Below are positions 1 to 6,196 of a DNA stretch of 13,064 bases, piece after piece. Source of the DNA: XYB2-FULL-45-11 sp964360375 (GTDB lineage: Bacteria; Patescibacteriota; Patescibacteriia; UBA9934; GWF2-40-263); contig CAYHWG010000029.1 of assembly GCA_964360375.1 (NCBI GenBank), forward strand, positions 1-13,064. The letters are read 5' to 3'. Position 1 is the first letter of the stretch. Every line of letters starts with the position of its first letter. The notes under the pieces were generated by a model. That model was not told the origin of the DNA. It saw only the letters and a program-made list of their open reading frames with translations, and did no database searches. Both the position numbers and the translations under genes were made by a program.

Positions 1-12
1 ACTCCAAATTGT

Positions 13-100
13 GTCATTGCGAGGAGGAGTCATCGACGACGAAGCAATCTTTTCTTGCGAAATACAAAGATTGCTTCGTCGTATAACTCCTCGCAATGAC
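13..100. repeat. Long hairpin repeat with paired GTCATTGCGAGGAG and CGACGAAGCAATCT arms
   Basis: The outer arms 13-26 and 87-100 are perfect 14-base reverse complements (GTCATTGCGAGGAG). The inner arms 37-50 and 68-81 are also perfect 14-base complements (CGACGAAGCAATCT). The short unpaired stretch between outer and inner arms and the 17-base loop are not conserved. It lies in the 153 bases downstream of the O-antigen-ligase-like gene. Elements with the core GTCATTGCGAGG...GAAGCAATC are, from memory, dispersed intergenic repeats in many bacterial genomes. There is no U-tract next to it, so it is not an obvious terminator. Nothing else was seen in 1-153. Confidence 0.8.
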
Positions 101-153
101 AAAAGATGAGTATTGCAACGGTCTTAAGAGACGAGTTAAACGTTACGAAAATT

Positions 154-1428
154 TTAGGATTCGTGGGTTAATCGAACAGAGATCGCAAGAATGAATGCAC
201 TGAGTGACAGACCGCTCCACAGAGAAAAAAGATAATGATCAAAAAATGCCATGGAACATAAAGAGATGAGCAGCGTTATACTGAAGATTCCTTCGATCGT
301 TTTTCGCTTTTGCCAAATGATAGAAAAAACTTGCTTTACAAAATAACCAAACGCCATGAATCCAACGATTCCTAACTCGAGCAAGATGAGCAAAAATACG
401 TTATGGATAGGTTGATACCACCAGACGGGTTGATGTTTGATCATGGATTCAAGATGAAACACGGAAGTGCCAAAACCCGAACCAACCAACGGATGTTGCT
501 TGAACGCTTCAAAAAAATTTTGATATTGTCCGGTACGTTCAGAAACGGAGATGGCTTCTACATGTAGTGATGGATCAAATCGTGCAAAAAATTGTGCGTG
601 AAAAACGACCGAAAAAAGAATGAGTGTCGAAAAACAAACGCATCCAAGAAAAATCACGCGTTTGGAAATCGTTTGTTTGTATACACGCGAGCCGATAAAC
701 AACACCAAGCTTGCGAACAAAAACGCAAGCCATGCACTACGAGAAAACGTCAGAAAAAGTGTTGAGGAAAATAAAACCGTAAGTGGAATAGTGATCCACA
801 TCCATGTTCGAGATGCGTTTGATTGCGCAAGAAAAAAAAGAGAAAAAAGAGCTGTCACGAGATACCCGCCAAAAATATTCGGATGCAAAAATGTTCCATA
901 CGCGCGCATCACACGAAATGAGTTCGTAGCGACAACGGCCACTCCGGGTGTTTCCACCTGTTTTTCGGCGAGACCCAACCAGGCATACGCGGGACTAAAC
1001 CCTTGCGTGTATTGATAAAAACCAAGAAGACAAGGAAAAACAAGTCCGAGAATAAATGCAGACAAAACAACATCACGGTTGATGCGTGATTCTCCCATGC
1101 GCAAAAAAATCATTCCTGCAATGAGAAGATGACCAATCGCAAACAAACTGACGAAATAAAATTTTGAAAAGGTTAAGGATAAAAAAACCATGGCGAGACA
1201 GAAAAAAAATCCACGCATGATTTTTCTCGACTCCACATGCCATTTTTCTGCAAAGCTTCGACTGAATAAAAAGGAAAGAACGATCAAAAGTTCTGTGACG
1301 AAAACCGAAAATTTACCATACTCACTCAACCCTTCCGGAAACAAAAACGTATGATAAATGTATTGTGTCTGAAACGGCAGCAAAAAAATGGCGAGATAAA
1401 AAAGGAAAGATGTTTTTTTTATGCGCAT
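154..1428 (-). CDS. O-antigen ligase/polymerase-like (Wzy/WaaL) membrane protein
   Basis: A 424-aa polytopic membrane protein with about ten or more hydrophobic segments spread over its length. The middle and C-terminal parts carry hallmarks of the Wzy_C / O-antigen ligase family: RAYGTFLHPNIFGGYL around residues 175-190, FSRSAW around 228-233, then a large external loop with HPLVGSGFG (312-320) followed by HNVFLLILLELG (342-353). In this family the loop and its His/Arg residues handle undecaprenyl-linked glycans, either ligating or polymerising surface polysaccharide at the outer face of the membrane. The ATG overlaps the last 10 bases of the upstream gene (ATGCGCATAA), so translation is probably coupled; no Shine-Dalgarno is seen. 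The sequence cannot separate polymerase from ligase, and no glycosyltransferases are in view. Confidence 0.85.
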   Translation of the reverse strand: MRIKKTSFLFYLAIFLLPFQTQYIYHTFLFPEGLSEYGKFSVFVTELLIVLSFLFSRSFAEKWHVESRKIMRGFFFCLAMVFLSLTFSKFYFVSLFAIGHLLIAGMIFLRMGESRINRDVVLSAFILGLVFPCLLGFYQYTQGFSPAYAWLGLAEKQVETPGVAVVATNSFRVMRAYGTFLHPNIFGGYLVTALFSLFFLAQSNASRTWMWITIPLTVLFSSTLFLTFSRSAWLAFLFASLVLFIGSRVYKQTISKRVIFLGCVCFSTLILFSVVFHAQFFARFDPSLHVEAISVSERTGQYQNFFEAFKQHPLVGSGFGTSVFHLESMIKHQPVWWYQPIHNVFLLILLELGIVGFMAFGYFVKQVFSIIWQKRKTIEGIFSITLLISLCSMAFFDHYLFSLWSGLSLSAFILAISVRLTHES

Positions 1429-2372
1429 ACACGTTTCACGCAGGCTTCGTACTGTTTCTGAAACTCCGCACGTCGATCCGTATCGTGAAATTTAAGCATC
1501 TCGTCTGAGATCACAACACGAGAATCTTTGTCTGCAAGATGACGGATAGACGTCGGAAGACGTTTGAGAGAAATGAGTCGGAAAAAAAATTCACACGTAA
1601 CAAAAGGTGTAAAAGAAAAAACAGAACGACGCAGTGGATGAACGAATCGAGGTGATGCGTTCGGTAATATTTTATTCACCCAATTATTTGCTGCATGGAA
1701 TTTCTCGAAAGACCGTTCTCGATCAAACACAGGAACGATCGACTTCAACCAAAACGCAAAGTAATGATCCCCTTCTTTAAGTCGAAGAGGCTCCATCGCA
1801 AGCGCATTTGGAGTGACAAAAAAACTAAAACAGAATGGATCTTGTTCTGAGACGCCCGGACGTTTTCGAAGCACGATAAATGGCGCGACCAGAAAAAAAC
1901 GTGTAGACCAAATCGATTTTGGTTTTGTGATCACAAACAGGTCAATATCACTTTTTTCGTTCGTGTTCATAAATGCAATCGAATTCACAGCTGCAAGAGA
2001 TTGCATATTTGAAAAAAATCGAAAATAGATCAACGCGCGTTTGAGTTTACGAAATTTTTTTGAGGCGTCCAAATAATTTTTGGAACGTGTTTCAATCTCC
2101 TCTTTCATATGATGGGCAGGCACCTGCCTGCCGGCAGGCAAGGCAAGACCAGCCCCTACAAAACGTTCCCTCAACTGATAAAATCCATCTTTCTCGACTG
2201 TTCTTTCTTTGATCCATTCGCTCGACTCAATCGTTCGATACACTTCCGCTAAATCGTAGGCGCGATCCGGTTCCAATAACCATTTCCAAATTTCAAACCT
2301 CGTGATTGGTCGATCAAACACAGAAAACCAGCAAAGGGTGCGAAGAATAGATTGTTCAAGATTGGTTGGCAT
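1419..2372 (-). CDS. Nucleotidyltransferase-like protein carrying a repeat-derived insertion
   Basis: A 317-aa protein. Residues 1-70 look like a winged-helix-type helical region (LEQSILRTLCWFSVFDRPIT...EIWKWL). The centre has EKSDIDLFVITKP (139-151), which fits the second nucleotidyltransferase motif with its metal-binding DxD (D142, D144). The usual Gly-Ser of the first motif appears as Asn-Ser (N130-S131), so activity is uncertain. Residues about 72-88 (VGAGLALPAGRQVPAHH) are encoded by a palindromic repeat at 2114-2160 and are not expected in relatives. The ATG lies only 5 bases past the hairpin at the end of yidC, and the 3' end overlaps the next gene by 10 bases. Proteins of this build are common and uncharacterised in Patescibacteria; the substrate is unknown. 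Confidence 0.7.
   Translation of the reverse strand: MPTNLEQSILRTLCWFSVFDRPITRFEIWKWLLEPDRAYDLAEVYRTIESSEWIKERTVEKDGFYQLRERFVGAGLALPAGRQVPAHHMKEEIETRSKNYLDASKKFRKLKRALIYFRFFSNMQSLAAVNSIAFMNTNEKSDIDLFVITKPKSIWSTRFFLVAPFIVLRKRPGVSEQDPFCFSFFVTPNALAMEPLRLKEGDHYFAFWLKSIVPVFDRERSFEKFHAANNWVNKILPNASPRFVHPLRRSVFSFTPFVTCEFFFRLISLKRLPTSIRHLADKDSRVVISDEMLKFHDTDRRAEFQKQYEACVKRVCA
2114..2160. repeat. Composite palindromic repeat inside the nucleotidyltransferase-like gene
   Basis: On the minus strand this reads TGTAGGGGCTGGTCTTG, then a near-copy of a 20-base palindrome, then TGCCTGCCC. The palindrome centre TGCCTGCCGGCAGGCA (2125-2140) is perfect over 16 bases. It differs by one base from the 20-base palindrome at 7437-7456. 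The outer part resembles GTAGGGGC...GCCTGCCC dispersed repeats known from many bacteria (from memory). It is translated in frame as VGAGLALPAGRQVPA. Confidence 0.8.
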
Positions 2373-2376
2373 AAAT

Positions 2377-2407
2377 AAAAAGGGGAATTATTTTTTTTCC
2401 CCTTTTT
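2377..2407 (-). terminator. Candidate intrinsic terminator at the yidC stop codon
   Basis: The arms AAAAAGGGGAA (2377-2387) and TTCCCCTTTTT (2397-2407) are perfect complements around a T-rich loop. On the minus strand the GGGGAA/TTCCCC stem is followed by TTTTTATTT, a weak to moderate U-tract. The upstream arm contains the last yidC codons and the loop contains its TAA stop. The next gene's ATG follows at once, so the hairpin would separate yidC from the two genes downstream of it or only partly terminate. Confidence 0.55.
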
Positions 2408-3122
2408 TATCTTGCTGTTTAAAGACCCACCATTGTTGCGCGATGGAAAATAAGGTCACCGTCACCCAGTAAAGGGTCAATCCGCCCGGAAGATTAAATC
2501 CGATGACGACGGTCATGAGCGGCATCATGTACATCATGGATTTATTCATGGAGGCGAGCATGGATTCGTCTTCTGCTCCTTTTGAACTCGCAACTTGTTT
2601 TGGTGGTTGGCGATGCATGAGCATGCGCGTTTGCACAAATTGAAATGCTCCTGCCAACACTGCGAGAACTCCATTATTTTTTGAAAGATCGATCAATCCG
2701 AGAAACATGTTATTAATATGCCCTGGATTATGGACAAATGGATAGAGTTGATCGAGCAAAGATCCGTCAAATCCGTGAAGCAAGACTTGGTAAAGTGCGA
2801 TCAGAACGGGAAGTTGTACGATAATTGGAAGACAAGATGCGAGTGGATTCACTTTTTCATTTTGATAAAGCGCCATCATCGCTTTTGACAATGCTTCTTT
2901 ATTGGTTCCGTGCTCCGCTTTGAGTGCATCGAGTTTTGGTTGTAATTGCTGCATCGCTTTTTGCGATTTTAAACTGGAACTCATGAGCGGCCAAAGAGCA
3001 AACTTGATGATAATCGTAAGTGCGATGATAGAAAACCCAACATCCGCTCCGGGAATAACGTTGTAAAGAAAAATCAACAAGTTGAAGATGGGTTGAAAAA
3101 GGTACGTGTGATAAAGATTCAT
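2388..3122 (-). CDS. yidC: Membrane protein insertase YidC/Oxa1 family
   Basis: A 244-aa protein matching the conserved core of YidC/Oxa1, which inserts and folds membrane proteins alone or with SecYEG. It has no large N-terminal periplasmic domain, as in Gram-positive and Patescibacteria forms. Visible parts: TM1 around 27-46 with the single basic residue K40 in IIIKFALWPL, at the place of the hydrophilic-groove Arg/Lys; a cytoplasmic helical hairpin (SLKSQKAMQQLQPKLDALK..., 50-90); NPLASCLPIIVQLPVLIALYQ (92-112); and the C-terminal segments MMYMMPLMTVVIGFNLPGGLTLYWVT (196-221). The C-terminus is short and lysine-rich. It starts 26 bases after the nusA stop and is probably co-transcribed with it. 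The usual rnpA/rpmH neighbours are absent. Confidence 0.95.
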   Translation of the reverse strand: MNLYHTYLFQPIFNLLIFLYNVIPGADVGFSIIALTIIIKFALWPLMSSSLKSQKAMQQLQPKLDALKAEHGTNKEALSKAMMALYQNEKVNPLASCLPIIVQLPVLIALYQVLLHGFDGSLLDQLYPFVHNPGHINNMFLGLIDLSKNNGVLAVLAGAFQFVQTRMLMHRQPPKQVASSKGAEDESMLASMNKSMMYMMPLMTVVIGFNLPGGLTLYWVTVTLFSIAQQWWVFKQQDKKGEKK

Positions 3123-3148
3123 AGAATGAATAATCGAAGATGAAATGT

Positions 3149-4372
3149 TTATGAGTTGGAAGGAGTCATTTCCACAGCAGGCTCGGCCGATTCAACAACT
3201 TCTTCTTTATCATTTTCGACGATATTGATTTTATAACCGGTCAGTTTTGCTGCGAGACGAACGTTTTGCCCTCCTTTTCCGATGGCAAGGGAGAGTTGAT
3301 CTGTCACCACACGGACAGATGCCACTTTTGCTTCTTCACTAACATCCACACGCGCAATTTTTGCAGGAGCTAAACTGTTTGAAATAAAGGCGACAGCATT
3401 TTTGTTCCACTCGATAATATCCACTTTCTCCCCGCCCAATTCTGCAATGATCGTTTGAATGCGACTTCCGCGCTGACCAATACAAGCTCCGATCGGATCG
3501 ATAGAGGAATCCTCTGTTGATACGGCAACTTTTGAGCGAGATCCAGCTTCGCGGGCGACAGATTTAATGGAAACAGTTCCATCACCAATTTCTGGAATTT
3601 CAATTTCAAATAATCTTTTGACCATCTCATCTGCTGTGCGAGAAAGCAAAATCTCAGGACCTTTTGTGGTCAATCCCACTTGTCGAACATATACCTTAAT
3701 ACGATCGCCGGAATTGTAACGCTCGTTTGGATTCTGATCTTCTGGACGCAAAATTCCCGTTGTGCGTCCAAGATCCACAAGCACAACACGTCCTTCGCGA
3801 CGCTGAACGGTTCCGTGTAAAATATCCCCTTCTTGTCCTTTATATTCATTGAAGACTACCTCAAGTTCTGCCTCACGTAATTTTTGCGTAATGACTTGTT
3901 TTGCCGTCATCGCCGCCATACGACCGAATTCTCCAGCTTCCGGCAATGCTGTACGAATGACGTCTCCAATTTTTGAACCAAATTTAAGAACCATGGCATC
4001 CCCCAACATAATTTCCGTTTTTGGATTAAAGTGTGGACCTGTATCTTCTTCTAAAGAGAATGCGGCGACCCCCTCGCCTTTTCTACGAGCGTCTGCAAAT
4101 TGTGATGCAAGCGCTTCGGCTTTTAATTTTCGTTCTTCTTCTTGTTTTGCAAGTTCATCAAGATCAATGTTTTCAATGACTGTTTTTACATCAAACACGC
4201 GTGTTGCGCCCGTTTCTGGATTAAACTCCACTTCAATGTTTTGATTTTTATCTCCAAAATCTTTTCGGTAAGCAGCTCCAAGAGCGGATTGAATGGCATC
4301 AATCACAGATTCAAACGCAAGACCTTTTTCTTCACAAATTTGTCTAATAGCTTGCTCAATGGCAGAGGACAT
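3149..4372 (-). CDS. nusA: Transcription termination/antitermination factor NusA
   Basis: A 407-aa NusA, which binds RNA polymerase and nascent RNA to control pausing, termination and antitermination. The N-terminal domain covers about 1-170 and contains an acidic, charged stretch (70-125) with FNPKTEIMLGDA. The S1 domain is about 181-246 (EGDILHGTVQRREGRVVLVDLG). KH1 carries IGQRG (298-302) and KH2 carries IGKGG (364-368), ending near 386. The acidic C-terminal repeats of the E. coli protein are absent, as in most bacteria. No Shine-Dalgarno precedes the ATG. A TAATAT box at 4384-4379 would place a transcript start almost on the ATG, so a leaderless message is possible, but its -35 is poor. 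A hairpin lies between yraN and this gene. Confidence 0.95.
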   Translation of the reverse strand: MSSAIEQAIRQICEEKGLAFESVIDAIQSALGAAYRKDFGDKNQNIEVEFNPETGATRVFDVKTVIENIDLDELAKQEEERKLKAEALASQFADARRKGEGVAAFSLEEDTGPHFNPKTEIMLGDAMVLKFGSKIGDVIRTALPEAGEFGRMAAMTAKQVITQKLREAELEVVFNEYKGQEGDILHGTVQRREGRVVLVDLGRTTGILRPEDQNPNERYNSGDRIKVYVRQVGLTTKGPEILLSRTADEMVKRLFEIEIPEIGDGTVSIKSVAREAGSRSKVAVSTEDSSIDPIGACIGQRGSRIQTIIAELGGEKVDIIEWNKNAVAFISNSLAPAKIARVDVSEEAKVASVRVVTDQLSLAIGKGGQNVRLAAKLTGYKINIVENDKEEVVESAEPAVEMTPSNS

Positions 4373-4400
4373 AAAAAAATATTAAGAATCTTTCAACAAA

Positions 4401-4426
4401 GAAACCCGTCTATTCAGACAGGTTTC
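4401..4426 (-). terminator. Candidate terminator/attenuator between yraN and nusA
   Basis: The arms 4401-4411 and 4416-4426 pair over 11 bases with one G-T wobble and a 4-base loop. On the minus strand the stem ends in GGGTTTC and is followed by TTTGTTG, a modest U-rich tail. It sits after the yraN stop and 29 bases before the nusA ATG. It could end the yraN transcript or lie in the nusA leader. Confidence 0.55.
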
Positions 4427-4454
4427 AACTAAAAACAGAATACCAATCTTTTCC

Positions 4455-4814
4455 TCATGCGTCAATAGCTTCAAAGTGCGTAATGTTTGGTGGATCTTGA
4501 TCAAACTCAAGCGCAATCACATCCACACGCCAATCAACATCAAACAAATGGTGTTCTGTGAGATAGGCTTCTGACACTCTTTGAAGGTGTTGTCGTTTTA
4601 CTTTTGTCACAGATTCTTCCGGATACCCATACGCCTGTGAATTGCGTGATTTCACTTCGACAAAAACATAGAGATTGTCCATGCGACAGACAAGATCCAC
4701 TTCTCCAAAGGAGGATCTGTATTGTCGCACTAAAATTTCATACCCTTTCTGTTCCAAATAATCTGCCGCAACATCCTCTCCGTGATTTCCGAAAAGACGT
4801 CTCGGATTCATCAT
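4455..4814 (-). CDS. yraN: YraN family endonuclease-like protein (UPF0102)
   Basis: A 119-aa protein from the chosen start, the usual length for this family. Motifs fit the PD-(D/E)xK nuclease fold of UPF0102: NHGEDVAADYLEQKGYEIL at the N-terminus, then FGEVDLV (family GEIDLI), VFVEVKSR with the E-x-K pair, and YGYPEESVTKVKRQHL. The biochemical role of YraN is not settled; a link to DNA repair or recombination is inferred from the fold. The ATG at 4814 was chosen because it lies 4 bases after the stop of the upstream membrane-protein gene and gives normal length; a second ATG follows at 4811. Longer forms from ATG 4859 or GTG 4865 would overlap that gene by 41-47 bases. No convincing ribosome binding site decides between them. 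Confidence 0.85.
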   Translation of the reverse strand: MMNPRRLFGNHGEDVAADYLEQKGYEILVRQYRSSFGEVDLVCRMDNLYVFVEVKSRNSQAYGYPEESVTKVKRQHLQRVSEAYLTEHHLFDVDWRVDVIALEFDQDPPNITHFEAIDA

Positions 4815-4818
4815 AGGG

Positions 4819-5232
4819 TTATGCGCGTTTTCTTCCGGGAAGATATTTTGATTTTGCATGCTCACGCAAATTCTTCTCCCGCAGTGCTGGAACTTCGCGC
4901 GTCATAAACCTAACGAGAAAAAACGTCCACACAAGAAACCCAATCACCCAAAGCACATACCAAAATCGTGCACCGAGTAATGGAATATTTTCGTAACTGA
5001 GAAAAAAGATCATGAGTCCTAAAAATCCCATCGTAAGCAAACACGTAATCCATCGATTGATGATGCGAATCACATATCGATCAAAAGTGCGCTGCTCAAG
5101 CATAATACGTCCAACGACTCCAAGTAAACAAAAAAGAAGAAATACCCCGAAAATAATCTTGCCTGTAAGTCCGTCAACAGGGGCGGGTTGAGCTGTGAGA
5201 TATGCTGCTGGATTAAAAAAAGAAAAGTTCAT
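4819..5232 (-). CDS. Hypothetical three-helix membrane protein
   Basis: A 137-aa protein with hydrophobic segments at about 25-44, 61-79 and 87-109 and a strongly basic C-terminal tail (LREKNLREHAKSKYLPGRKRA), which should be cytoplasmic. The short N-terminus (MNFSFFNPAAYLTAQPAPVDG) precedes the first helix. I recognise the pattern as a small conserved membrane protein of Patescibacteria but know no function. ATG 5232 is preferred over an in-frame TTG at 5241. Its stop lies 4 bases before the yraN start and its start is 36 bases after the stop of the preceding small membrane protein, so the three genes probably form an operon. Confidence 0.75.
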   Translation of the reverse strand: MNFSFFNPAAYLTAQPAPVDGLTGKIIFGVFLLFCLLGVVGRIMLEQRTFDRYVIRIINRWITCLLTMGFLGLMIFFLSYENIPLLGARFWYVLWVIGFLVWTFFLVRFMTREVPALREKNLREHAKSKYLPGRKRA

Positions 5233-5268
5233 AGTACACAAAAGCGTAATCGAAAAGGCCCTCTGGCG

Positions 5269-5529
5269 TCAAGGTTCTTTTGTGTTTGTCAAAACATGAG
5301 CAAGACTGCCTAAGATGTCAGACATCACATTGGTCGCCACAAAAATTCCTGCAAATACGACAAGCAGACCGATCAGTTTATAAAATAATCTCGTACCACC
5401 ATACCCTAAATATTTCTCTGCAAACTCATTGGTTCCAAACCATTCAAACACCTTTTCTGATTTTGCGACCATAAAATAACCGGCAACCATAATCGCAATT
5501 CCAAGTGGAACACGTAATAAAATCGTCAT
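5269..5529 (-). CDS. Small conserved membrane protein
   Basis: An 86-aa protein with two hydrophobic helices, about 4-22 and 50-68, joined by a loop with KVFEWFGTNEFAEKYLGYGGTRLFYK (26-51). The FG...AEKYLG.GGTRLFYKL.G pattern is one I associate with unnamed short Patescibacteria membrane proteins; the function is unknown. ATG 5529 begins the hydrophobic segment directly. A GTG at 5547 would add six residues (MLNLSY) and cannot be excluded. It is the first gene of the leftward cluster and diverges from tRNA-Val, whose promoter lies about 25-50 bases upstream of this start. Confidence 0.7.
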   Translation of the reverse strand: MTILLRVPLGIAIMVAGYFMVAKSEKVFEWFGTNEFAEKYLGYGGTRLFYKLIGLLVVFAGIFVATNVMSDILGSLAHVLTNTKEP

Positions 5530-5553
5530 ATAGGACAAGTTTAACACAGTCTC

Positions 5554-5582
5554 TTGCCAAAGACGAGCGAGTCTCGTATACT
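5554..5582 (+). promoter_or_regulatory. Sigma-70-type promoter for tRNA-Val
   Basis: TTGCCA (5554-5559) and TATACT (5577-5582) are separated by 17 bases, each close to consensus. The predicted start near 5589 is about 12 bases before the tRNA at 5601. Confidence 0.75.
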
Positions 5583-5600
5583 TTTTTCACAGAAAAAAAT

Positions 5601-5677
5601 GGATGTTTAGCTCAGTTGGTTAGAGCATCTCGTTTACACCGAGAGGGTCGAGGGTTCGAGTCCCCCAACATCCACCA
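5601..5677 (+). tRNA. tRNA-Val (anticodon TAC)
   Basis: A 77-base tRNA with CCA encoded. The acceptor GGATGTT pairs with AACATCC. The D arm contains AGCTCAGTTGGTTAGAGC. The anticodon stem TCTCG/CGAGA holds the loop TTTACAC with anticodon TAC. The T arm contains GAGGGTTCGAGTCCCCC. It reads GUA and, by wobble, other Val codons. It is the only clear plus-strand gene here and has its own promoter and terminator. Confidence 0.97.
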
Positions 5678-5711
5678 TAAAAACAGACGACAATGAGTCG
5701 TCTGTTTTTAT
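5677..5711 (+). terminator. Intrinsic terminator of tRNA-Val
   Basis: A perfect stem of 13-15 bp: AAAAACAGACGAC (5679-5691) pairs with GTCGTCTGTTTTT (5697-5709), loop AATGA, followed by TTTTTAT. The A-run on the other arm makes it potentially bidirectional. It begins directly at the CCA end. Confidence 0.9.
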
Positions 5712-6067
5712 GTCCTCCGTAGCTTTAGCGAAGGACGGACGCAAAGTTGTCTTGTCATCTCAAGAGCGTAGGATGGCAGGCCATCACAAAATAAAAAACC
5801 ATGACTTTCATCATGGCGAGACCTCGCTAGCGGAGAAAAATGGGGAGGAAACTTCATGAATATTGTTTGTCGACGAACGTCGTCTTGTGCGCACTCTCTA
5901 ACGATGCACACGAAGCAATCAAACAATTCAGTAAGCTACGTTTGGTATGTGCGCGAAGCACGTGTGTGGGGATATTTGTGGGGAGTGAGGAATTTATAGA
6001 GATTTCGTCCGCTAGACTGAGAGTAAATCAGAAATAAATTCTTTTGTCAATAAACGACTTGCACAAA
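5712..6067. other. Gene-free stretch with a run of short inverted repeats
   Basis: No credible gene is seen here. The left part contains a near-palindrome, GTCCTCCGTAGC...AGCGAAGGAC (5712-5735), and then several small hairpins: GATGGC/GCCATC (5772-5785), CCATGA/TCATGG (5799-5816), GCGAG/CTCGC (5816-5827) and CGACG/CGTCG (5871-5882). GTCATCTCAAGAGCG (5754-5768) and ACGAAGCAATC (5910-5920) resemble pieces of dispersed repeats, the latter matching an arm of the element at 13-100. Open frames here (for example 5840-6037 plus, 5708-5926 minus) have unconvincing proteins. Confidence 0.6.
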
Positions 6068-6131
6068 AAAACAAAACATCTCTATTTGAATGAAACGAAA
6101 GCGATTCATTCAAATAGAGATGTTTTGTTTT
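6068..6131 (-). terminator. 26-bp perfect hairpin downstream of dedA, probable terminator
   Basis: The arms 6068-6093 and 6106-6131 are perfect 26-base reverse complements beginning AAAACAAAACATCTC. The 12-base loop can close further by CG/CG. Both flanks are U-rich on their own strand (minus: TTTTGTTTTTTTG; plus: TTTTGTTTTGTCTTT), so it could work in either direction. It lies about 65 bases after the dedA stop and has no plus-strand gene just upstream, which favours the minus strand. The stem is unusually long for a terminator. Confidence 0.6.
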
Positions 6132-6196
6132 GTCTTTATTGTATCAAGTTTAATGTCACTGATGACAATAAGTCATATGACCGATCACTTATCCAT

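Noticed and set aside
13..100. CRISPR-like array
   Set aside because: Only one inverted pair of arms is present, with no direct repeats at regular spacing; no cas genes are in the window.
5505..5696. A 63-aa plus-strand ORF
   Set aside because: It runs through the tRNA-Val promoter and the tRNA itself.
5840..6037. A 65-aa plus-strand ORF in the gene-free stretch
   Set aside because: No recognisable pattern, no ribosome binding site, and it covers repeat-like DNA; the overlapping minus frame at 5708-5926 is rejected for the same reasons.
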